45,738 nt of DNA. It comes from an uncultured bacterium. Its GTDB lineage: Bacteria; Actinomycetota; Coriobacteriia; Coriobacteriales; Coriobacteriaceae. The stretch is from the NCBI GenBank assembly GCA_905215755.1, contig CAJMRE010000012.1, positions 1-45,738 on the forward strand, in the 5' to 3' direction. Shown piece by piece: positions 7,744-15,289 of the stretch (position 1 is the first letter of the stretch; each line of letters begins with the position of its first letter). The notes under the pieces are model-generated. The model ran no database searches. It saw nothing but the letters and a program-made list of their open reading frames with translations, and was not told where the DNA came from. The translations under genes and the position numbers were made by a program.

Positions 7744-9897
7744 TTACTGAACTTTGCTGGCGAACTCGAGGTATTGCATGCGCTGCAGCTTGTCGATCGT
7801 CGAGGTGTATGGGCTGTCTTCAGATTCCAAGTTGTAGCGCAGCCCGTCGGCACCGAGATAGCCGGCGACATTGATGGTGGGCACATCTGACCTTGTTGCA
7901 AGCAGGGCCTTTTGATAGTCGGTGAGCGGGGCGCCGATCTTATTAAGGGTAATGGCTGCAATCTCGTTTGCCCCGACGGTGTCGTAGACGTTGAGCTCGG
8001 TATTGCCGGCGATTTCATAGTTAGCCCAGACGAAATAGGTTGACTGATAGACACGGAAAGCGTGGCTTGCCGTATCTTCCTGAGGGTACAGCTCGTCGTT
8101 GAGAGTCGTTGCGGCGCTCGGCTGATGGTCGCCAAAAAAGACAAGAACAACCGGTCTGCCGATATTGCGGAGCTCGTTGATAAAGTACTCGAGGTCCCGG
8201 TCGGATGCGTTGATGCAGGTGAGATAGGTGTTGAGCGCGCTATTGGCGCCCTCGCTGGCTCCCTCGACCCAATAGTTTGTCAGCTCTTCGGCGGGAACGG
8301 TGCCATAGTCGTAGCCGCCGTGATTTTGCATCGTGACGTCAAAGATGAACTGCGGCGCTTCGTCGGTTCTAAGCAGGTCGAGTATCTTGTCGTAGGTGGC
8401 GTAGTCGCATACGCCGGCATGGTAACAGGGCGCACCTTCGAAATCGCCGATTGAAAGAAAGTCTCCAAAGCCCAGCTGCTGATAGATCTTATCTCGATGG
8501 TAGTTGACGGGGTTTTGCGGGTGCATAGCGGTAGCGGTATACCCAAGCTCTTTAAGGTCCTTTGCCAGGCTGTTGACGCCATTCATCTGATACAGCTGAT
8601 AGGGGATCTTGCCTAATCCGACAAAGGCCGTTGTCGCTCCGGTCAAAAATTCGAATTCGGAGTTTGCCGTTCCGCCACCGGTGACCGAAGCGAGCATGGT
8701 GCCGCGAACAAGTGTGTCGGGAAGCGAGTTGTAGAATGCGGGGCCGGTGTACCCGGCCGCCTGGAGCTGCTCAAAGCACGAAAGGTCGCTAAAACTCTCG
8801 TTCATGACGGCAACAATCGTCGGCTTGATTTCATTGAACTGGGCAACGGCAGCCGCGCGCTGCTCGCTCGAGCCATACGTGCTGTCGTAGGCGGCGGCGA
8901 GCTCCTGCTCGATGCTCTGCGCCTCATCGGGCGTATAGCCTTCGGGCTTCTCAATGGGCAACTCGTTGGCCATTTCGGTGAACGAAGTGATAAAACCCTG
9001 AGACGTATATGTGGTGATGGGCTGCCAACGGTCAAATCCAAAATCCAGCGCCTGCTCCAAGTCGATGCTGGAAAAGCCCGAGAGCTCCACAACGGTCACT
9101 AGCAGAAAAGCGCAGAGGTTAGCGGCGATTGCGGGGAAGACATGGGTGGGCGTACGGAGCTTTCGCGGTCGGATAAGCGAAAGAAGCCCCAGGGAAATCT
9201 CCAGCAGGGCGAGAGAGGTTACGATTCCGGCGGTAAAGGTAAACTCGTATCCCTCGCTCACTTCCATTGCGGTGCCGAGGGCCAAGATATCGCTTGGCAG
9301 GATGGCTTCGCCTTTAAACGTTATGACGAAGTGCTCGGCAATGCCAAGGATGCAACAGGCGACGGGCACGAGGGCCATGACGCCTCCATGACGCTGTCCC
9401 AGCAAATAAAGGGAGAGCAGAACCGTCGCGAGCAGCCCGACGGAAAACCCGAATGAGTTGGCGGGAATGCGATAGAACGTTTCGTTACAGGCAATTTCGA
9501 GTGAAACGAACGAGAGCGCTGAAACAGCGGCGATGACAAGGATGTCACGGCAAATACAGGCAACCGTTCCCGTCGCAAGATCGGTTTGGTCGATATGTCC
9601 CGAAACCAAGGGCTCGACAAGAAGTATGACGGCGGCAGCACCGAGCGCCGAATAAGAAAGGACCCATAGGGAATTGTCCTCATTTACGAGCAATTGATTC
9701 GTAATCCATGCAGCTACCATGCCGAGCGGGATGAGGAGCGTCGCGCACCAAAAGACGCGGGCAATGGGCGGCTTTTCATTGTGTTTGATTGAAAAATACA
9801 CGCGCACGACGACGGTGGCCACGATAAGGACGGCGATGAATATGGGCAGATTGGCCATGTCGCTCGAAGTGATTTCAAGGGGGATATCTTCGGTCAT
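7744..9897 (-). CDS. LtaS-like membrane sulfatase / phosphoglycerol transferase
   Basis: A 717-residue integral membrane protein. Its N-terminal half (about residues 15-270) holds several hydrophobic segments and the C-terminal half is an extracellular alkaline-phosphatase/sulfatase fold. Family motifs are visible: NESFSDL (metal-binding Glu), GGGTANSEFEFLTG (catalytic Thr), and FGDHQPS (metal-binding Asp-His). This architecture fits lipoteichoic acid synthase and related phosphoglycerol transferases, which polymerise glycerol phosphate from phosphatidylglycerol onto a glycolipid or glycan outside the membrane. Coriobacteria make lipid-anchored glycopolymers, so the exact acceptor is uncertain. 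The ATG at 9897 has AGAGGAA upstream. The gene diverges from uvrA and is followed by mrp after 145 bases. Confidence 0.85.
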   Translation of the reverse strand: MTEDIPLEITSSDMANLPIFIAVLIVATVVVRVYFSIKHNEKPPIARVFWCATLLIPLGMVAAWITNQLLVNEDNSLWVLSYSALGAAAVILLVEPLVSGHIDQTDLATGTVACICRDILVIAAVSALSFVSLEIACNETFYRIPANSFGFSVGLLATVLLSLYLLGQRHGGVMALVPVACCILGIAEHFVITFKGEAILPSDILALGTAMEVSEGYEFTFTAGIVTSLALLEISLGLLSLIRPRKLRTPTHVFPAIAANLCAFLLVTVVELSGFSSIDLEQALDFGFDRWQPITTYTSQGFITSFTEMANELPIEKPEGYTPDEAQSIEQELAAAYDSTYGSSEQRAAAVAQFNEIKPTIVAVMNESFSDLSCFEQLQAAGYTGPAFYNSLPDTLVRGTMLASVTGGGTANSEFEFLTGATTAFVGLGKIPYQLYQMNGVNSLAKDLKELGYTATAMHPQNPVNYHRDKIYQQLGFGDFLSIGDFEGAPCYHAGVCDYATYDKILDLLRTDEAPQFIFDVTMQNHGGYDYGTVPAEELTNYWVEGASEGANSALNTYLTCINASDRDLEYFINELRNIGRPVVLVFFGDHQPSAATTLNDELYPQEDTASHAFRVYQSTYFVWANYEIAGNTELNVYDTVGANEIAAITLNKIGAPLTDYQKALLATRSDVPTINVAGYLGADGLRYNLESEDSPYTSTIDKLQRMQYLEFASKVQ

Positions 9898-9909
9898 GGA
9901 CGTTCCTCT

Positions 9910-9947
9910 GTTACAGCAAATTAAGTTCAGTAGTAGATTACTGTAAC
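9910..9947. repeat. Inverted repeat in the 5' leader of the LtaS-like gene
   Basis: GTTACAG (9910-9916) and CTGTAAC (9941-9947) are perfect 7-base inverted arms, 24 bases apart. They lie just upstream of the ribosome-binding site of the minus-strand membrane-enzyme gene. They could be an operator or an RNA hairpin that affects translation. No known regulator can be assigned. Confidence 0.4.
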
Positions 9948-10007
9948 CTTTCCACGGCATTTCGAGAAACAAAGCATCCGATACGCAAAGCTAAAGGTCT
10001 GCGAATC

Positions 10008-10029
10008 TTGTATTACGAACATCTGTGCG
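10008..10029 (+). promoter_or_regulatory. Probable uvrA promoter with SOS-box-like site
   Basis: TTG at 10008-10010 and a -10-like TATTAC at 10011-10016 run into CGAAC-ATCT-GTGCG at 10016-10029. This differs by one base from CGAAC-N4-GTTCG, the LexA operator of many Gram-positives. uvrA is SOS-induced in most bacteria studied, so the position fits. The -35 region is not obvious. The same arrangement occurs ahead of coaE-slt-uvrB. Confidence 0.45.
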
Positions 10030-10090
10030 CGTCGAGTGCGCTAAACTCATCGACAGTATGATTCGATGCAATAGGAGGCAAGGAGCTTCC

Positions 10091-12970
10091 ATGTCTGATT
10101 CTTCTATCGTTATTCGCGGCGCTCGTGAGCACAACCTCCGTGATATCGATGTTTCCATTCCGCGTGACCAACTCGTGGTCATTACCGGTCTTTCTGGCTC
10201 GGGCAAGAGTTCGCTGGCATTTGACACTATCTATGCCGAGGGCCAGCGTCGATACGTCGAGAGCCTTTCGAGCTATGCGCGCCAGTTCTTGGGCCAGATG
10301 GACAAACCCGACTTGGATTCAATCGACGGCCTTTCGCCGGCGGTGTCGATCGACCAAAAGACGACGTCTAAAAACCCTCGCTCGACGGTTGGCACCGTAA
10401 CCGAGATTTATGACTATCTGCGCCTGCTGTTCGCCCGTGTGGGCACCCCGCACTGTCCCGAATGCGGCCGCGTCATTGAGCGTCAGACGACCGACCAGGT
10501 TGCCGACAAGGTCTTGGCGGCGGGGGAGGGCCGCCGCGCGTTTGTGCTGGCACCGGTGGTGCGCGGGCGAAAAGGCGAGTACACCAAACTGTTTGAGGAC
10601 CTTCGCGCCGAGGGCTTTAGCCGCGTGCGTGTCGACGGTGAAGTGCGCTCGCTCGACGATCCGATCGATCTGGACAAGAAGTTCAAGCACGATATCGAGG
10701 TCGTAGTCGATCGCATCGTGATCCGTGAGAACTCTCTGGGCCGTATCGCCGAGTCTGTTGAGCAGGCGACCGCGCTGGCTCACGGCAATGTAAACGTGTA
10801 CATGCTGCCCGATCGTGATGCTCCCGAAGGGACCGAGGGCGAGCTGCTGGAGTATTCGTTGGCCTTGGCGTGCCCGGAGCATGGTCACTCCATTGACGAT
10901 CTTCAGCCGCGTGATTTTTCGTTCAACGCTCCCTATGGCGCATGTCCTGAGTGCGACGGCCTGGGCTTTAAGAAAACCGTTGATGCCGAGGCGTTGATCG
11001 AGGACCCCTCGAAGTCCATTGCTGACGGAGTCTTTGGTAGCCTGTTTGGCAACTCGAACTACTATCCGCAGATTTTTGCTGCGGTCTGCAAACACTTTAA
11101 GGTGAGCACCGATACGCCGTGGGAGGACTTGCCCCCTCGCGTGCGTCGTGCATTCTTGGATGGCCTGGGCGATACGAAGATCTCGGTCGACTACCAAAAG
11201 CTCGACGGACGTCGCAGCCAGTGGGATACCAAGTTTTCGGGCGTTCGCAACATCCTGTACGAACGCTATACCGAGACGACGAACGAGAACACCAAGGCGC
11301 GCCTGGAGAAGTACATTCGCGAGGAGCCGTGCTCGAGCTGCCACGGCGCTCGTTTGCGCCCTGAGATGCTCGCCGTCACCGTGGGCGGCAAGTCCATTTA
11401 CGAGGTTTGTTGCCTGTCGTGCCGTGAATCGCTCGAGTTTTTTGAGGGCCTGGAACTCACCGAGCGCCAACAGTTTATCGGCGGCCGTATCGTCAAGGAA
11501 ATCCTGGAGCGCTTGCGTTTTCTGGTCGATGTTGGACTCGACTATCTGACGCTCGATCGTGCCTCGGCGACGCTTTCCGGTGGCGAGGCGCAGCGTATTC
11601 GCCTGGCAACGCAGATCGGCGCGGGTCTCATGGGCGTGCTCTATATTCTGGACGAGCCCTCGATCGGTCTTCATCAGCGTGACAACGAGCGCTTGATCAA
11701 GACGCTCGAGCGCCTGCGCGATATCGGCAATACCGTTATCGTCGTCGAACACGACGAGGATACAATCCGTGCCGCCGATTACGTGATCGACATGGGGCCC
11801 GGCGCCGGCGTCAACGGCGGACACGTAGTCGCGGCGGGAACGCCTGCCGATATCATGGCGTGTCCTGAGTCGATGACGGGCGCTTATCTGACCGGCAAAC
11901 GAATGATCCGGGTGCCTGATGAACGGCGCAAGCCCGGTCGCGGCTGCCTTAAAATTACGGGCGCTCGAGCCAACAACCTCAAAAACGTTACTGCCAAAAT
12001 CGAGTTTGGTACGCTTACGGTTGTTACCGGCGTGTCGGGATCGGGCAAGAGCTCCCTGGTTACCGATACCATTGCGCCTGCCCTTACGAATGCCATTCAC
12101 CGTTCGACGCGCCCTGTGGGTCCATATAAGAAAATCGAGGGCATCGAGTGTATCGATAAGGTTATCGATATCGACCAGTCGCCGATTGGCCGCACGCCGC
12201 GTTCCAACCCTGCTACCTATATCGGCCTGTGGGATGATCTTCGCGCGCTGTTTGCGAGTACGCCGGAGTCGAAGGCGCGCGGCTACTCGCCGGGTCGTTT
12301 CTCCTTTAATGTGAGTGGCGGGCGCTGTGAGGCGTGCAAGGGCGACGGGCAGATCAAGATCGAGATGCACTTCCTTCCTGATATCTACGTTCCCTGCGAA
12401 GTTTGCGGCGGTAAACGCTACAACCGCGAGACACTCGAGGTCACCTACCGTGGCAAGACCATCTCGGACGTGCTCGACATGAGCGTCACCGAGGCGCTGG
12501 CCTTCTTTGGGAATATCCCGCAGATTAAGCGCAAGCTCCAGACGCTGTACGATGTAGGCTTGGGCTACGTGAGCCTGGGCCAGCCCGCCACGACGCTTTC
12601 GGGCGGCGAGGCGCAGCGTGTGAAACTCGCCAAGGAGCTTCATCGACGCCAGACGGGCAAGACGTTCTATATTTTGGACGAGCCGACGACCGGCCTTCAT
12701 TTTGAGGACGTCCGCCAGCTGCTCGATGTGCTGCAGCGCTTGGTCGATGCGGGCAACACGGTGCTGGTGATTGAACACAACCTTGATGTCATCAAGGTTG
12801 CCGACCGCCTGATCGATATGGGTCCCGAGGGCGGTAACGGCGGCGGAACCGTCGTGGTTTCGGGCACACCGGAGCAGGTTGCGGACTGTCCGCAGAGTTA
12901 TACGGGCAAGTTTTTGGCGCCGTTGCTCAGGCGTGACCGGGAGCGTCAGGCTCAACTTGATGCTCAATAA
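10091..12970 (+). CDS. uvrA: Excinuclease ABC subunit A
   Basis: UvrA is the ATPase that first recognises distorted DNA and loads UvrB. The 959-residue product has two ABC modules: Walker A GLSGSGKS (residues 33-40), and a second GVSGSGKSS in the C-terminal half. Both LSGGEAQR signatures and both ILDEP Walker B motifs are present. Zinc-site cysteines are seen in CPEC at the N-terminus, GACPECDGLG, CSSCHGARLRPEM and the CEAC...CEVC pair near the C-terminus. In the segment CPEHG the usual second cysteine is a histidine, a variation seen in other bacteria. The ATG at 10091 has AGGAG upstream; the 22-codon upstream extension overlaps the putative operator and is unlikely to be translated. Confidence 0.97.
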   Translation: MSDSSIVIRGAREHNLRDIDVSIPRDQLVVITGLSGSGKSSLAFDTIYAEGQRRYVESLSSYARQFLGQMDKPDLDSIDGLSPAVSIDQKTTSKNPRSTVGTVTEIYDYLRLLFARVGTPHCPECGRVIERQTTDQVADKVLAAGEGRRAFVLAPVVRGRKGEYTKLFEDLRAEGFSRVRVDGEVRSLDDPIDLDKKFKHDIEVVVDRIVIRENSLGRIAESVEQATALAHGNVNVYMLPDRDAPEGTEGELLEYSLALACPEHGHSIDDLQPRDFSFNAPYGACPECDGLGFKKTVDAEALIEDPSKSIADGVFGSLFGNSNYYPQIFAAVCKHFKVSTDTPWEDLPPRVRRAFLDGLGDTKISVDYQKLDGRRSQWDTKFSGVRNILYERYTETTNENTKARLEKYIREEPCSSCHGARLRPEMLAVTVGGKSIYEVCCLSCRESLEFFEGLELTERQQFIGGRIVKEILERLRFLVDVGLDYLTLDRASATLSGGEAQRIRLATQIGAGLMGVLYILDEPSIGLHQRDNERLIKTLERLRDIGNTVIVVEHDEDTIRAADYVIDMGPGAGVNGGHVVAAGTPADIMACPESMTGAYLTGKRMIRVPDERRKPGRGCLKITGARANNLKNVTAKIEFGTLTVVTGVSGSGKSSLVTDTIAPALTNAIHRSTRPVGPYKKIEGIECIDKVIDIDQSPIGRTPRSNPATYIGLWDDLRALFASTPESKARGYSPGRFSFNVSGGRCEACKGDGQIKIEMHFLPDIYVPCEVCGGKRYNRETLEVTYRGKTISDVLDMSVTEALAFFGNIPQIKRKLQTLYDVGLGYVSLGQPATTLSGGEAQRVKLAKELHRRQTGKTFYILDEPTTGLHFEDVRQLLDVLQRLVDAGNTVLVIEHNLDVIKVADRLIDMGPEGGNGGGTVVVSGTPEQVADCPQSYTGKFLAPLLRRDRERQAQLDAQ

Positions 12971-12990
12971 ATAGGCGATTCAGTTTATGG

Positions 12991-13021
12991 GCGCCATCGA
13001 CTCCTTGTGATTCGATGGCGC
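12991..13021 (+). terminator. Hairpin after uvrA
   Basis: A perfect 10-bp stem, GCGCCATCGA (12991-13000) with TCGATGGCGC (13012-13021), lies 20 bases past the uvrA stop. The loop is 11 bases. The T-tract is poor (TTGCTG), so it may be a weak terminator or an mRNA-stabilising hairpin between uvrA and ybaK. Confidence 0.5.
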
Positions 13022-13102
13022 TTGCTGTGCCGAAGTGACGTATGCAGCCGAATTGGACATATACTTAATCCTTGCGTCCGAATGCGAGGGAAAGGATATG
13101 TC

Positions 13103-13603
13103 ATGGCAAAGGCTGTAAAGACGCCAAAAACCAATGCGATGCGCGAGCTGGAAAGCGCCGGCATTTCCTATGTTCTACATACGTACGAAGACGATGGTGA
13201 TGAGTCGGTGGGCCTGGGTGTCGCGATTTCGGAGCAGCTTGGCGAGGAGCCCGGTCAAGGATTTAAGACTTTGGTCTGCGTGACACCGTCCAACGACTAT
13301 GTCGTGTGCTGTATCCCTGTTGCCGACGAGCTCGATCTAAAGTCCGCCGCGCGTGCCGCGGGGGAGAAGTCCTTGGCCTTGATGCATGTGAAGGATTTGC
13401 TTGCGGCGACTGGCTACGTTCGCGGCGGCTGCAGCCCGGTCGGTATGAAAAAACGCTACCGGACGCTCATTGATGAGACATGTGTCCTTTGGGATACCAT
13501 TTTTATTTCGGGAGGCAAGCGTGGTTATCAGCTCGAGCTTGCACCCGATGATTTAATTGCATTTTGCGGGGCGACGGTTGCCGCGATTACGAGAGAGGAC
13601 TGA
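13103..13603 (+). CDS. ybaK: Cys-tRNA(Pro)/Cys-tRNA(Cys) deacylase, YbaK family
   Basis: A 166-residue protein of the YbaK/aminoacyl-tRNA-deacylase fold, which hydrolyses mischarged Cys-tRNA(Pro) in trans. The central KTLVCVTPSNDYVVCCIPVADELDLKS region, GYVRGGCSPVGMKK and GGKRGYQLEL are recognisable family blocks; the lysine-glycine-rich GGCSPVGMKK loop forms the substrate pocket. The ATG at 13103 is preceded by GGAAAGGA. Only three bases separate it from murJ, and murJ abuts uvrC, so ybaK-murJ-uvrC is likely one operon with quality-control, wall-synthesis and repair functions mixed. Confidence 0.88.
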   Translation: MAKAVKTPKTNAMRELESAGISYVLHTYEDDGDESVGLGVAISEQLGEEPGQGFKTLVCVTPSNDYVVCCIPVADELDLKSAARAAGEKSLALMHVKDLLAATGYVRGGCSPVGMKKRYRTLIDETCVLWDTIFISGGKRGYQLELAPDDLIAFCGATVAAITRED

Positions 13604-13606
13604 GCG

Positions 13607-15289
13607 ATGGCGCAGGAAGAATTGAAGCGCGGAGCTCATTTTGCAAAAGAATCTGCGCCTCAGACACCCTCATCCGAAGCTTCTTCGTCGCGAGATGACA
13701 CTGACGACATGGGCTCGTCGGACTACTCCACGGTTGGTCGTTCCGCCGGGCTTATGACCATCCTGACCATTGTGTCTCGCGTCACCGGTTTTATCCGCAC
13801 GTGGGCAATGGCGGCCGCTATCGGCATGTCGCTACTTTCGTCCTCCTATCAGGTCGCCAACAACCTGCCCAATATGCTCTACGAACTCGTGATGGGCGGC
13901 ATGCTCGTGACGGCGTTTTTGCCCGTGTACATGGGCGTGAGGCGTGAGCAGGGTCGCGAGGCCTCGAACGAGTACGTGGGCAACCTGCTCGGCATTCTGC
14001 TTTTGGTGCTGGGTGGCATTTCGTTGCTGGGGACCGTGTTCGCCCCGGGCTTTATCTGGACGCAATCGTTCCTTTCGGGTGACGGCGGCAGCATGGATAC
14101 CGCTGCGTTCATGTTCCGTTTCTTTGCCATCCAGATTCTGTTTTATGGTTTGGGCTCGGTGTTCTCGGGCGTTCTCAACGCACACCGCGACTACTTCTGG
14201 TCGACGTTTGCCCCGGTCCTCAACAATGTGATCGTCATTGCGAGCTTTATGGGTTTTGCGCCCGTGTCCGCACAGTTTGGCGAACGTGCCGGCATCATCT
14301 TGATTGCGGCCGGTACGACCCTCGGTGTCTTTGTTCAGATGGCATGTCAGATTCCCGCGCTTAGCAAGCACGGCGTGCATCCCCATATCCATATCGACTT
14401 TAAGGACCCCGCGCTGCGCCAGACGATTGCGCTCGGTATCCCGACGCTGCTCGCCACGGTGTGCATGTTTGTCTCGACTTCTATCACCAACGCTGCCGCG
14501 CTGGTGGTCCAGCCCGAGACTGGTCCTTCCGTCATCGCCTATGCGCGCCTGTGGTACACGCTGCCCTACGCGCTGATTGCCGCCTCGCTTTCGACGGCGC
14601 TCTATACCGAGCTCTCTCACGACGCACAGGAGAAGGATTACGACAGCGTACGCACGGGCATTTCGCGTGGCGTCGCCCAGATGCTGTTCTTCCTGATTCC
14701 GTTCGCACTGTACCTGATTGTCTTCGCACGTCCGCTCAACATGATCTACTGTGCTGGCAAGTTCGATGAATCCGGAGTGGCGCTGGTGTCCGAGTACCTT
14801 GTCTACCTAGCGCTCTCGCTGCCGCTCTACGGCGTGGTCGTGTTGATGCAGAAGAGCTTCTCTGCCTTGCTCGACATGAAGCCCTATAGCCGCTATTGCC
14901 TGTATTCTGCCATCGGCCAGGCCGGCTCGGTTCTGCTGTTTGGCGTTGTGCTGGGCTTCGGTATGCCGGCAATCGCGCTTTCGTATGTTGTCGACTACGT
15001 GATCTTGGTCGGCTGTTCGCTGTGGTGGCTGCGTCGTCGCCTGCGTGGCCTTCAGGTCAAATCTATCCTGCATGGCGGTTTCTTTGGCCTTTTGCTCGGT
15101 GGTCTAGGTGCTGCCGCAGGCGCCGGCGTCATGTGGGTGCTTGAACACTTTGTCGGGGCACTTGGCGGCTCGATTCTGATTACTCTTGGCTACGTTTGCG
15201 TTGCGGGTGTCGTCTCGCTTGCTGTTACCTTTGGCCTTGCCGTCGTCCTTAAGATGCCTGAGGTCTCGGCGCTGCTTCGTCGCAAGTAG
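13607..15289 (+). CDS. murJ: Lipid II flippase MurJ (MviN family)
   Basis: MurJ moves the peptidoglycan precursor lipid II across the membrane. The 560-residue protein has a hydrophilic Ser/Asp-rich cytoplasmic N-terminus of about 45 residues, then about 13-14 hydrophobic helices. Family blocks include SRVTGFIRTWAMAAAIG (the conserved arginine-rich first helix), NNLPNMLYELVMGGMLVTAFLPVY, and HRDYFWSTFAPVLNN. The extended N-terminus is common in actinobacterial homologues. It starts three bases after ybaK and its TAG directly precedes the uvrC GTG. Confidence 0.93.
   Translation: MAQEELKRGAHFAKESAPQTPSSEASSSRDDTDDMGSSDYSTVGRSAGLMTILTIVSRVTGFIRTWAMAAAIGMSLLSSSYQVANNLPNMLYELVMGGMLVTAFLPVYMGVRREQGREASNEYVGNLLGILLLVLGGISLLGTVFAPGFIWTQSFLSGDGGSMDTAAFMFRFFAIQILFYGLGSVFSGVLNAHRDYFWSTFAPVLNNVIVIASFMGFAPVSAQFGERAGIILIAAGTTLGVFVQMACQIPALSKHGVHPHIHIDFKDPALRQTIALGIPTLLATVCMFVSTSITNAAALVVQPETGPSVIAYARLWYTLPYALIAASLSTALYTELSHDAQEKDYDSVRTGISRGVAQMLFFLIPFALYLIVFARPLNMIYCAGKFDESGVALVSEYLVYLALSLPLYGVVVLMQKSFSALLDMKPYSRYCLYSAIGQAGSVLLFGVVLGFGMPAIALSYVVDYVILVGCSLWWLRRRLRGLQVKSILHGGFFGLLLGGLGAAAGAGVMWVLEHFVGALGGSILITLGYVCVAGVVSLAVTFGLAVVLKMPEVSALLRRK

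Noticed and set aside
10025..10090. N-terminal extension of uvrA (22 codons)
   Set aside because: It overlaps the putative promoter/operator and lacks a ribosome-binding site; ATG 10091 is behind AGGAG.
10319..12967. Long minus-strand open frame opposite uvrA (about 880 codons)
   Set aside because: A shadow of uvrA caused by codon bias; low-complexity, Arg/His/Ala-rich, no recognisable motifs.
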